Shown here: positions 44,318-52,615 of the stretch, piece by piece
How positions within the stretch are numbered: position 1 is the first letter of the stretch
Layout of the letters: every line of letters starts with the position of its first letter
NCBI RefSeq assembly: GCF_018455725.1
Contig: NZ_JAHCLR010000008.1
Span: forward strand, 1 to 64,000
Length of the DNA stretch: 64,000 nucleotides
Origin: Mycolicibacter acidiphilus
GTDB lineage: Bacteria > Actinomycetota > Actinomycetes > Mycobacteriales > Mycobacteriaceae
Direction: 5' to 3'
The notes under the pieces: model-generated
What the model saw: only the letters and a program-made list of their open reading frames with translations
What the model was told of the DNA's origin: nothing
Database searches by the model: none
Program-made: the position numbers and the translations under genes

Positions 44318-45889
44318 TCAGTCCAGGATGCGGTGGCAGAACGCCGGATCGAATCCCGACTTGTGAATGTCGTCGTCGAAGTCACCGCGCCGGAACCGGT
44401 CCAGATTGGCGCGAAAGCTCTCCACCTGGTCGCCGAACTTGATGGCGCGCATGGCGTCCTCGACACGAGCTAGGGTCCAGCCCGGTGTCGCCACGATGTT
44501 CGCCAGGTCGAAGAAGTCGCGCCCGCGGGCCACGTCGGCGATGGCGGCGCCTTTTCCGCCGACCACGTCGTCGAAGATCAGCCGCAGGCCGCCACTTGCC
44601 CGGTGCTCTGGGTCGCGGGATCGCTCGTAGTAGACCATCTGCACCACCACCGGTGACCCCGTCGCGGCGTCTACCAGCACCTGCTTGTCCATGTCCTCGT
44701 CGCGCATGGTCTGCGTATGCCAGCCTTGTTCGGCACACACCTGCAGAATGCTGTGGAGCGCGGCCTGAAATGCCGTGGCGTCCCACCGATCGTTGAAGGC
44801 GTCGATGTCTTCGGTGTCGCGGGATACCACGTCGTAGTCGATGAGTGCCGACCCTCCCGCGAGGGCGAACCCGTATTCGGCGATCGCGGCCAGGACGACG
44901 TCCTGGATGCGGATGCGGTCGTTCACGGTCGTCTCCCTGTTTCGCAGTTCCGGGTGGATCGTCTCCCAGGCGGCACGCACCCGAGCGGGCAGCGACAATC
45001 GGCTCCAGACCGCGGCTAGCGTAGGGCCGTCGATCCACCGGCGGAACTGCTCGGCGGTGGTCGCGGCGGTCAGTGCCGAGGAGTAGAACAGTTCGACGTC
45101 CCCGCGCTCGGCGAAGTCGAGTTCGCCCGGCTGCCAGTACAGATTCACCGGCGGATCGTGTCGCCCGCTGGTCGGGCCGGTCAGCATGTGCAGGCTTGCG
45201 GGGACAGTAACGTCAGGCTGATATCGCGGCCGCCATGTCGGGCGCAACCGGTAGACGCACTCCGGGGGCGATGGGGTCGGTGTCTTCGGTGACGCGGGGT
45301 CGAACCCGGTTCTCTTCGGCAGCACCTGCAGGTGGGGCTGGGTTCGGATGCCGGCCACCAGCGGGTCCGGCGGTGCGGCAGCCCACGCCGCGATGGTTCT
45401 GACCACGGGGCTGACCGCGACACCAAGGCGGCGCTGCGCCGCATCAGCACAGCGGTCGGCCGCAGTGGTGTCGATGCCGTCACCTACTACGAGCACATCG
45501 ATGTCGCCGGGGAACGGTCCGGTTTCACCGGCGTGCCGGCGTGCCCAGGAACCGAAGATGATCACCGCGTCCGCGTCGAGACCGGTGAACTCCTCGGCCA
45601 CCACCTGCGCGGGACCGAACGTCGTCGTCAGTAGCTCGGATAGTGCGCGGGCTGCGGGGTGTCGGCGGTCGGCCCTGATCAGCCGGGTGCGACCAACGCG
45701 GCGGCTGGACAGCAGGCCCGCTTCCTCCAGTCGCTCGACCTCGCGATGCAGGGTGGTCAGCGGGATGCCCAGGTCCCGCGCGAGTTCGGTCATGGCGACT
45801 TCGTCGGTGGGCAGGAACAGCCTGCTCAACAACGCGGCCTGGTGCGGCGATCGGAAGATCGGCAGTAGTGCCGGCGCAATACTTCGCAT
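44318..45889 (-). CDS. HTH plus two nucleotidyltransferase domains in one chain (putative defence or toxin-antitoxin type)
   Basis: 523 residues. Residues 1-75 are a winged helix (MTELARDLGIPLTTLHREVE). Residues about 95-190 are an MNT-type minimal nucleotidyltransferase: Gly113-Ser114 in IFGSWARR and Asp129/Asp131 in GDIDVLVV. After a Pro-rich linker (196-245) and a conserved-looking segment (VNLYWQPGELDF), residues 320-510 are a second nucleotidyltransferase resembling AbiEii toxins: GGSAL at 345-349, DTEDID with Asp361/Asp363, and GRDFFDLANIV near 456-466. HTH-MNT proteins alone are usually about 190 residues and AbiEii-like proteins 230-300, so this looks like two units fused. A long dyad covers its ATG, suggesting self-repression. 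Not in the conserved M. tuberculosis order. Toxin or defence function is inference. Confidence 0.75.
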   Translation of the reverse strand: MRSIAPALLPIFRSPHQAALLSRLFLPTDEVAMTELARDLGIPLTTLHREVERLEEAGLLSSRRVGRTRLIRADRRHPAARALSELLTTTFGPAQVVAEEFTGLDADAVIIFGSWARRHAGETGPFPGDIDVLVVGDGIDTTAADRCADAAQRRLGVAVSPVVRTIAAWAAAPPDPLVAGIRTQPHLQVLPKRTGFDPASPKTPTPSPPECVYRLRPTWRPRYQPDVTVPASLHMLTGPTSGRHDPPVNLYWQPGELDFAERGDVELFYSSALTAATTAEQFRRWIDGPTLAAVWSRLSLPARVRAAWETIHPELRNRETTVNDRIRIQDVVLAAIAEYGFALAGGSALIDYDVVSRDTEDIDAFNDRWDATAFQAALHSILQVCAEQGWHTQTMRDEDMDKQVLVDAATGSPVVVQMVYYERSRDPEHRASGGLRLIFDDVVGGKGAAIADVARGRDFFDLANIVATPGWTLARVEDAMRAIKFGDQVESFRANLDRFRRGDFDDDIHKSGFDPAFCHRILD

Positions 45890-45917
45890 AACTGGAATAT
45901 ATCTCCCAGATATGCGA
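45884..45917. promoter_or_regulatory. Dyad operator overlapping the fusion gene start
   Basis: Arms TCGCATAACTGG (45884-45895) and CCAGATATGCGA (45906-45917), 11 of 12 paired, with a 10-bp AT-rich spacer. The left arm contains the start codon of the HTH-nucleotidyltransferase gene at 45887-45889. Binding there would block transcription or translation start, so autoregulation by the winged helix is likely. Confidence 0.7.
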
Positions 45918-45955
45918 AACGTCCGCGGGTTCGATCGACAAGGGCTGCAGCCCTC

Positions 45956-47113
45956 TCAGATCCCGCCGCGGGCCACCAACTGTGCCGCGATCACGTTGCG
46001 CTGGATCTCGTTGGTGCCTTCGCCGACGATCATCAGCGGGGCGTCTCGGAAGTAGCGCTCCACGTCGTACTCGGTGGAGTACCCGTAGCCGCCGTGGATG
46101 CGCACCGCGTTCAGTGCGAGCTCCATCGCTGTCTCGGAGGCGAACAGTTTCGCCATCCCGGCCTCCAGGTCGGCACGCTCGCCCGAGTCGTAGCGTTCCG
46201 CGGCGTAGCGCGTGAGTTGGCGTGCCGCAGTCAGTTTCGTGGCCATGTCGGCCAGATAGTCGCCGATCGCCTGGTGCTGCCAGATCGGTTTGCCGAAGCT
46301 CTCCCGGGTCTGCGCGTAGGCCAGCGCATCCTCCAGGGCGGCGGTGGCCACCCCCAGGGCGCGGGCAGCGACCTGGATCCGTCCGGTCTCAAGCCCTTTC
46401 ATCATCTGGCTGAAGCCGCGCCCCGGCTCCCCGCCCAGCACCGCGGTCGCCGGCACCCGGCAGTCGGCGAACGACAGCTCGCAGGCCTCCACACCCTTGT
46501 AGCCCAGCTTCGGCAGGTCACGCGAAACCGTCAGTCCCGCGGTCGGATTCTCCACAAGCAGCACCGAGATGCCGCGATGCCGCGGGGCGGCGGCCGGGTC
46601 GGTCTTGCACAGCAACGCGATCAGCCCGGAGCGCCGGGCGTTGGAGATCCAGGTCTTGGCCCCGTTGATCACCAGGTCGTCCCCGGCCGCAGCGGCCGTC
46701 GTCGTCATCGCCTGCAGATCGGACCCGCCGCCCGGCTCGGTCAGCGCCATCGTGGCGCGCAGTTCGCCGGAGGCCATCGCCGGGAGGTAGCGCCCCTTCT
46801 GCTCGTCGGTGCCGAACAGGCTCAGCAGCTTGGCGACGACGGTGTGCCCGCCCATCGCCCCGGCCAGGCTCATCCAGCCGCGCGCCAGTTCCTGGGTGAC
46901 GGCCACGTAGCACGGCGTCGACACCGGCGACCCGCCGTAGGACTCGGGCACCGCCAGCCCGAAGACACCGAGCCGTTTCATCTGCTCGATCCAGGCTTCC
47001 GGGTAGGTGTTCGCGTGCTCGACCTCGCGCACGCCCGGCTTCACGTCCCGGTCGATGAACGCCCGCACCGTGGCCACCAGCATGGCTTCTTCATCGGAAA
47101 GTGGGAAGCTCAT
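45956..47113 (-). CDS. Acyl-CoA dehydrogenase (FadE3 type)
   Basis: 385-residue FAD-dependent acyl-CoA dehydrogenase for fatty acid beta-oxidation. Typical blocks: MALTEPGGGSDLQ (FAD/substrate), TWISNA, RESFGKPIWQHQAI, RIHGGYGYSTEYDVER and VGEGTNEIQRN, which ends the C-terminal domain. ATG at 47113. Divergent from the MaoC-like gene with only 27 bp between starts, so the promoters overlap. In M. tuberculosis fadE3 (Rv0215c) and Rv0216 have the same arrangement as I recall. Confidence 0.9.
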   Translation of the reverse strand: MSFPLSDEEAMLVATVRAFIDRDVKPGVREVEHANTYPEAWIEQMKRLGVFGLAVPESYGGSPVSTPCYVAVTQELARGWMSLAGAMGGHTVVAKLLSLFGTDEQKGRYLPAMASGELRATMALTEPGGGSDLQAMTTTAAAAGDDLVINGAKTWISNARRSGLIALLCKTDPAAAPRHRGISVLLVENPTAGLTVSRDLPKLGYKGVEACELSFADCRVPATAVLGGEPGRGFSQMMKGLETGRIQVAARALGVATAALEDALAYAQTRESFGKPIWQHQAIGDYLADMATKLTAARQLTRYAAERYDSGERADLEAGMAKLFASETAMELALNAVRIHGGYGYSTEYDVERYFRDAPLMIVGEGTNEIQRNVIAAQLVARGGI

Positions 47114-47140
47114 CGGCTCACCGTATGCCAGGATTCGTCT

Positions 47141-48112
47141 GTGAGCGGCGGCCCCTATTTCGACGACCTGCGTGTCGGTCAGGTCTTCGACGCCGCGCCG
47201 TCGATGACGCTGACGTCCGGGGTCGCGGCAATGCACCAGGCGATCCTCGGCGACCGGCTGCGGCTGCCACTGGACGCCCAACTCACCCGGGCGGTCACCG
47301 GGGCTACGACGCCGCTGGCCCATCCGGGTCTGGTCTGCGACATCGCGATCGGGCAGTCGACGCTGGCGACCCGGCACGTCAAGGCCAACCTGTTCTACCG
47401 GGGACTGGCGTTCTTCCGCTTCCCGGTGATCGACGACGCCCTGTTCACCCGCACCGAAGTCGTCGGCCTGAAACGGAATTCGCCGAAACCGGGCCGCCCG
47501 CCGACCGGGCTGGCCGCGCTGCGGGTGACGACGATCGACCAGGTCGACCGGCTGGTCCTCGACTTCTACCGCTGCGCGATGCTGCCATTGAGCCCAGACA
47601 CCGGGGAAAGCGCAGCCGCCGACGGTCCCGCGGACGACCTCTCCGCGATCGGTGCCGGACTGACCGCGCCGGCCGACGTCACCGCCGACTGGGACGCCGA
47701 CGAATACCGTCGCCGGGTGCCCGAACCGCACTTCGAGGAGATTCAGGCGGGTACCGTGCTGACCAGCACCGGCGACGTCGTCACGTCCGCCCCGGAACTG
47801 GCCCGCCTCACCCTCAACGTCGCTGCGGTGCACCATGATTCGCGGGCATCCGGGAGCCGTCTGGTCTACGGCGGGCACACCATCGGGCTGGCGCTGGCGC
47901 AGGCCACCCGGCTGCTGCCGAATCTGGTCACGGTGCTGGGCTGGCAGTCCTGCGACCACACCGGGCCGGTCGCCGAGGGCGACACCCTCTACAGCGAGTT
48001 GCACGTGGAATCCGCGCGCGACAACGTGCTCGGGCTGCGCTCGCTCGTCTACGCCGTCGGCGAACCCGACCGGCAGGTGCTGGACTGGCGGTTCACCGCA
48101 CTGATGTTCTGA
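47141..48112 (+). CDS. Double-hotdog hydratase-like protein (Rv0216 type)
   Basis: 323 residues made of two hotdog folds. The protein starts GTG AGC GGC GGC (SGGPYFDDLRVGQVF) and the second half contains a MaoC-like hydratase motif region, LVYGGHTIGLALAQATR. Rv0216 was solved as a double hotdog with MaoC-like features but an incomplete catalytic site; the same caution applies here. It probably hydrates or binds enoyl-CoA intermediates made by the divergent FadE. Confidence 0.85.
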   Translation: MSGGPYFDDLRVGQVFDAAPSMTLTSGVAAMHQAILGDRLRLPLDAQLTRAVTGATTPLAHPGLVCDIAIGQSTLATRHVKANLFYRGLAFFRFPVIDDALFTRTEVVGLKRNSPKPGRPPTGLAALRVTTIDQVDRLVLDFYRCAMLPLSPDTGESAAADGPADDLSAIGAGLTAPADVTADWDADEYRRRVPEPHFEEIQAGTVLTSTGDVVTSAPELARLTLNVAAVHHDSRASGSRLVYGGHTIGLALAQATRLLPNLVTVLGWQSCDHTGPVAEGDTLYSELHVESARDNVLGLRSLVYAVGEPDRQVLDWRFTALMF

Positions 48113-48118
48113 CCCGGC

Positions 48119-49267
48119 TCAGTGCGGCAGGTCCCGGAACGGCGCGTCCCGGTAGGGGTCGGGTTCCTTGGGCAGGCCGAGCACCCGTTCGCCGATGATG
48201 TTGCGCTGAATCTGATCGGTGCCGCCGCCGATCGAGGTGAAGTAGGCGTTCAGTGCCCGGAACGTCACCCCGTCGCCCAGTGGGTTGTCCGGCCCGGCCA
48301 GCATCGACTCGGCGCCGATGATCTCGGTCTCCACCCGGGCCGTCTCATGCAGGATCCGGGACATCGCGATCTTGCCCAGTGCCATCAGCGTCGCGGCCTC
48401 GGCCCGGTCGGAGGTCTTGGCGCGCTGCGAATTCCACCGATTCACCGTCGTCAGCGCGTCGATCCGGGCGATCTGCTGGCGAATGTCCGCGTCGCCCAGT
48501 CGGCCGCATTCCCGGGCCAGTTCGATCAGCCGGTGCTCGCCGCCGGACCGTTCGCCGCGGCGGGCGGTGCGCGCCAGATCGCCCATCAGGCGCCGTTCGT
48601 AGCCCAGTGCGGTCTGCAGCACCGACCAGCCGTCGCCGGGCGCGCCGATCAGGTTCTCGGCCGGCACCCGCGCCTCGGTGAGGAACACCTCGTTGAACTC
48701 GGACTCTCCGGTGATCTGGTGGATCGGGCGAACCTCGACGCCGGGCTGGCGCATCGGCAGCATGAAGAAGCCGATCCCGCTGTGCTTGGGCACCTCCGGG
48801 TCGGTACGTGCCACCAGCATCCCGTAGTCGGCGGTGGTGGCGAACGACGTCCACACCTTCTGGCCGGTGATCACCCAGTCGGCACCGTCGCGGACCGCGC
48901 GGGTGCGCAGACCCGCCAGATCCGACCCGGCACCGGGCTCGCTGTACAGCAGGCACCACTTGCTCTGCCCGCGGATCGACGGCGGGATCAACCGCCGCTT
49001 CTGCTCGTCGGACCCGCGGTCATGCAGGGTGCAGGCCAACAGGTTCGCCCGGTCGTGACCGGAGCCGGGTGCGCCCGCGGATCTGAATTCCGCTGCAACC
49101 AACCTGGATTGACGGTCCGACAGGCCGCGCCCGAACCATGCCGGCTCCCAGCTCGGCACCGCCCACCCGGCGTCGACGACGGCCTGGGCGTAGCCCGCGC
49201 GGTCCTCGGTCGGCCAGTGCTCAGCCAGCCAGCCCCGTACCTCGGCGCGCAACTGCTCATCGGTCAT
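48119..49267 (-). CDS. Acyl-CoA dehydrogenase, subunit-type A
   Basis: 382 residues. ACAD blocks: LLYSEPGAGSDLAGL, QKVWTSFA, and the C-terminal GGGTDQIQRNIIGERVLGLP, typical of one chain of heteromeric mycobacterial ACADs (ChsE-like alpha2beta2 enzymes of steroid side-chain degradation). The start at 49267 is 3 nt downstream of the stop of the partner fadE gene. Together they probably form one enzyme with four rather than eight active sites. Convergent with the MaoC-like gene, 6 bp apart. Confidence 0.88.
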   Translation of the reverse strand: MTDEQLRAEVRGWLAEHWPTEDRAGYAQAVVDAGWAVPSWEPAWFGRGLSDRQSRLVAAEFRSAGAPGSGHDRANLLACTLHDRGSDEQKRRLIPPSIRGQSKWCLLYSEPGAGSDLAGLRTRAVRDGADWVITGQKVWTSFATTADYGMLVARTDPEVPKHSGIGFFMLPMRQPGVEVRPIHQITGESEFNEVFLTEARVPAENLIGAPGDGWSVLQTALGYERRLMGDLARTARRGERSGGEHRLIELARECGRLGDADIRQQIARIDALTTVNRWNSQRAKTSDRAEAATLMALGKIAMSRILHETARVETEIIGAESMLAGPDNPLGDGVTFRALNAYFTSIGGGTDQIQRNIIGERVLGLPKEPDPYRDAPFRDLPH

Positions 49268-49270
49268 CGC

Positions 49271-50371
49271 TCAAGCTCCGATCTGCTGCAGGTAACGCTC
49301 CCGATGCCAGGACGGGCTGCCCAGCAACTGGGCGTCGCTGCGCGCCCGGCGCAGGTACAGGTGCGCCGGGTGCTCCCAGGTGAACCCGATGCCGCCGTGC
49401 ACCTGAATGTTGGTGGCGGCGACGAACACGTAGGCATCCGAGCAGTACGCCTGCGCCAGTGCGAGATCCGCGAGCCACCCCGGCGTCCGGTCGGCGCAGG
49501 CCGCCGCCACGTGCCGGGCTGCCGACACCGTCGACTCCGCCTCCAGCAGCATGTCCGCGCAGAGATGCTTGACGGCCTGGAAGCTGCCGATCGCGCGGCC
49601 GAACTGGTAGCGGGTCTTGGCGTAGTCGACTGCCATCTCCACGGCCCGTCGGGCGCCGCCGGCCTGCTCACCGAGCAGCGCGACCGCCGCAGCGTCGACG
49701 GCTGTGGTGAAAGCCTGGACGCCGCAGCCGGGTTCGCCGATCAGTCGGGCCTGGGCGTCGACGAAGCGCACGGCACACTGCTTGCGGGTCGCGTCGACGG
49801 TGGTCAGCGGTGTCACCCGCACGCCGGGATCGGCGGCATCCACGGCGAACACCGCCGGGCCGTCGGGGGTGCCGGCCAGCACGTAGATCACCGCCGCCGA
49901 CAAGCCGTCGAGCACGAACCGCTTCTCGCCGCTGACCCGCCAACCGTCGTCGGAAACGCTCGCCACGGTGCTGATCCGCTCCGGCAGCCGAGCCGACGAG
50001 CCCTCCGCGAACGCCGCCGTCGCGATCAGCGAACCCGCCGCGATCCGCGGCAGCACCGCCGTGCTCTCGGCCGCGTCCCCAAGCGCAGCCAGCAGGGCCG
50101 GCACCAGTACCGCCGTCGCCAGGAACGGGCTGACCAGCAGCGCCCGGCCCATCTCCTCGGCCACGATGCCGACTTCGACCGGCCCGGCGCCGGCCCCGCC
50201 GTGCCGCTCGTCCACCAGCAGGCCGAGCAGCCCCATCGTCGCCAACTCCTGCCACACCGCCGGGTCGAAACCGGCGTCGGTGGCCATCAGCGCCCGTACC
50301 TGCTCCTCGGTGGACCGTTTCGCCAGCAGGTCGGCGACGGCCGACCGCAGGGCGCGCTGTTCCTCGGTCAT
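49271..50371 (-). CDS. Acyl-CoA dehydrogenase, subunit-type B
   Basis: 366 residues, with a more divergent ACAD fold: KTRYQFGRAIGSFQAVKH and IQVHGGIGFTWEHPAHLYLR, the second being typical of the partner chain in heteromeric mycobacterial ACADs. The usual C-terminal EGT-NEIQ block is absent (reads RRARSDAQLL), so it probably relies on the other chain for part of the active site. ATG at 50371 overlaps the lipW stop by 1 nt (TGATG). Central gene of a lipW-fadE-fadE operon. Confidence 0.87.
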   Translation of the reverse strand: MTEEQRALRSAVADLLAKRSTEEQVRALMATDAGFDPAVWQELATMGLLGLLVDERHGGAGAGPVEVGIVAEEMGRALLVSPFLATAVLVPALLAALGDAAESTAVLPRIAAGSLIATAAFAEGSSARLPERISTVASVSDDGWRVSGEKRFVLDGLSAAVIYVLAGTPDGPAVFAVDAADPGVRVTPLTTVDATRKQCAVRFVDAQARLIGEPGCGVQAFTTAVDAAAVALLGEQAGGARRAVEMAVDYAKTRYQFGRAIGSFQAVKHLCADMLLEAESTVSAARHVAAACADRTPGWLADLALAQAYCSDAYVFVAATNIQVHGGIGFTWEHPAHLYLRRARSDAQLLGSPSWHRERYLQQIGA

Positions 50372-51270
50372 CAGTGAGCTCCCGCCGGGGCGAGGCCGGT
50401 GCGCAGGAACGCGCACTGATCGGCGAAGAACGCCTGCGACACCGGTCGTCCGGGCGCCAACAGGTCGAAGCCGTGGAACGCACCCGACACCGTCTGCACC
50501 TGACACGGCACGCCCGCCGCTCGCAGCCGCTCCGCGTAGGTCAGATCCTCGTCGTGGAACAGGTCGAGCGTGCCGACGCCCAGCCAGGCCGGCGCCACCC
50601 CGGCCAGGTCGGTGCGCCGCGCCGGCACCGCCACCGACGGGTCGGCGCCGCCCAGGTAGGACGCCCAGCCGAACCGGTTGCTGCGCGGCCCCCACAACCG
50701 GTAGCCGGGGTGGCCGCGGAGGTCCGCGCTGCGGTCGTCGAGCATCGGGTACACCAGCAACTGCAGCGCCGGCGCCGGCCCGCCCCGGTCCCGGGCCAGC
50801 AGTGCCAGCGCGGCCGTCAGCCCGCCGCCGGCGCTGGCACCGCCGATCGCCACCCGGGCGGCGTCCACCCCGGGCTGTTCGGCCAGCCAGGTCAGTGCCG
50901 CGTAGCAGTCCTCCAGCGCCGCCGGGTAGGGGTGCTCCGGGGCCAGCCGGTAGTCGACGGCCGCGACGGTGACGCCGAGTTCCCGGCTGAACCGGCGGCA
51001 CAGCCCGTCGTCCTGGGCGGCACGGCCGATCACGTACCCGCCGCCGTGGATCCACAGCAGCGCCGGCGCCGATTCGGTGACACCCGGCGGCCGGTGCAGC
51101 CGCACCCCGGCACCGGAGGCGAGCGCCACCGTCTCGACACCGGGCGTCGTGCGGCGGACCTGCAACGCGGTCAGCGCCCGAACCGCCGGCAGCGTGCGCC
51201 GGCCGATCAATCCGCGCGGTGTGAAGCGGGCCATAGTTCGCAGGTCGGGATGAAATTCGACGCTCACCAC
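50371..51270 (-). CDS. lipW: Esterase LipW (HSL family)
   Basis: 299-residue alpha/beta hydrolase. The oxyanion motif WIHGGGYVIG, the nucleophile elbow GASAGGG, and the late His in GAFHGFD identify the hormone-sensitive-lipase-like family. Length and order next to fadE3/Rv0216 and lipC agree with Rv0217c. Start is one of two adjacent GTG codons (51270 or 51267). First gene of the operon with two fadE genes, consistent with release and oxidation of an acyl group. Confidence 0.87.
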   Translation of the reverse strand: MVSVEFHPDLRTMARFTPRGLIGRRTLPAVRALTALQVRRTTPGVETVALASGAGVRLHRPPGVTESAPALLWIHGGGYVIGRAAQDDGLCRRFSRELGVTVAAVDYRLAPEHPYPAALEDCYAALTWLAEQPGVDAARVAIGGASAGGGLTAALALLARDRGGPAPALQLLVYPMLDDRSADLRGHPGYRLWGPRSNRFGWASYLGGADPSVAVPARRTDLAGVAPAWLGVGTLDLFHDEDLTYAERLRAAGVPCQVQTVSGAFHGFDLLAPGRPVSQAFFADQCAFLRTGLAPAGAH

Positions 51271-51339
51271 GGTCTCAGTATCGCAACCTACAAACCGGAC
51301 CCGGCATGAGTCCTAAATCACACCGGGTACGCTCCGGAC

Positions 51340-52572
51340 ATGACGGCACGACCGCAGTCCCGGGATTCCGGCTGCACTCTGACCGCCCGGGCCCGCCGAC
51401 TGCTGCGGGCGCGGCCCTCCGACTACCTGATGGCGTTCAGCGTCGCGTCAGCTTCGCTGCCGGTCGTCGGCAAGAGTCTGGAGCCGCTGGGCGGCATGAC
51501 CGCGATGAGCGTCTGGGGTGCGCGCCACCTGCCGCAGATCGTCTCGGCGACCGCCAAGTCCTGGTTCACCCCGGGCAGCAGCGCCATCCGCGAGCGGGAA
51601 CGCGACCAGACCCGCGCCGTCTCCGACGCCGCCCTGCGCGGTGTGGTGTCCGCCGCCGACCTCGACATCGACTGGCCCGAGCCCGAGCAGGCGCCGCCGG
51701 TCTGGAACGCGCTGCGTCACCGCCGGCACCTGCACCGCTCCTCGGTGCGATACGGCAGCGACCCCGCCCAGGTACTCGACGTGTGGCGGCGCAAGGATCT
51801 GCCGCTGGAACCGGCGCCGGTGCTGATCTTCGTGCCCGGCGGCGCCTGGGTGCACGGCAGCCGGACGCTGCAGGGCTACGCGCTGCTGTCGCATCTGGCC
51901 GAGCAGGGCTGGGTCTGCCTGTCGATCGACTACCGGGTCGCCCCGCACAACCGCTGGCCGAGCCACATCATCGACGTCAAGACCGCGATCGCCTGGGCGC
52001 ACGCCAACGTCGACAAGTTCGGCGGGGATCGGGACTTCGTCGCGGTGGCCGGCGCGTCGGCGGGCGGTCATCTGGCCGCGCTGGCCGGGCTGACGGGGGC
52101 CGCGGGTCACGACCGGGAGTTCGCCGACCGGTTGCCGGCCGGCGCCGACACCTCCGTCGACGCGGTCGTCGGACTGTACGGCCGCTACGACTGGCAGGAC
52201 CGGTCCACCCCGGAACGCGCGCAGTTCGTCGACTTCCTGGAGCGCGTCGTCGTCGGCAAGTCGATCCGCCGCAACCCCGAGACCTACCGCCAGGCGTCGC
52301 CGATCGCCCGGGTCCACCCGAAGGCGCCGCCGACCCTGGTGGTGCACGGCAGCGCGGACACCGTCATCCCGGTGGCGCAGGCCCGCGACTTCGCCGAGCG
52401 GTTGCGCGCGGTGTCGCACTCGTCGGTCGGCTACCTGGAACTGCCCGGTGCCGGGCACGGCTTCGACATGACCGACGGCGCGCGCACAGGCGCCGCGACG
52501 ACGGCAATCGGGTTGTTCCTCAACCAGATTCACCGCGACCGCATCATGATCAGCAGCAAACACGTCATTTGA
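51340..52572 (+). CDS. lipC: Esterase LipC
   Basis: 410-residue alpha/beta hydrolase. The nucleophile elbow is GASAGGH; the oxyanion region reads VPGGAWVHGS instead of the HGGG of LipW; the acid and His lie in HGSADTVIP and GAGHGFD. LipC (Rv0220) is a cell-surface esterase in M. tuberculosis that lacks an ordinary signal peptide, as here. It precedes the WS/DGAT gene by 43 bp in the same direction, as in Rv0220-Rv0221. Confidence 0.9.
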   Translation: MTARPQSRDSGCTLTARARRLLRARPSDYLMAFSVASASLPVVGKSLEPLGGMTAMSVWGARHLPQIVSATAKSWFTPGSSAIRERERDQTRAVSDAALRGVVSAADLDIDWPEPEQAPPVWNALRHRRHLHRSSVRYGSDPAQVLDVWRRKDLPLEPAPVLIFVPGGAWVHGSRTLQGYALLSHLAEQGWVCLSIDYRVAPHNRWPSHIIDVKTAIAWAHANVDKFGGDRDFVAVAGASAGGHLAALAGLTGAAGHDREFADRLPAGADTSVDAVVGLYGRYDWQDRSTPERAQFVDFLERVVVGKSIRRNPETYRQASPIARVHPKAPPTLVVHGSADTVIPVAQARDFAERLRAVSHSSVGYLELPGAGHGFDMTDGARTGAATTAIGLFLNQIHRDRIMISSKHVI

Positions 52573-52615
52573 GGTCCGGCTCGCGATAGGGTCCCCGGGT
52601 GGGGATGAGGCAGAA

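Noticed and set aside
46094-47140. Long upstream extension of the Rv0216-like frame
   Set aside because: Antisense to the divergent fadE gene; no conserved residues before SGGPYFDD.
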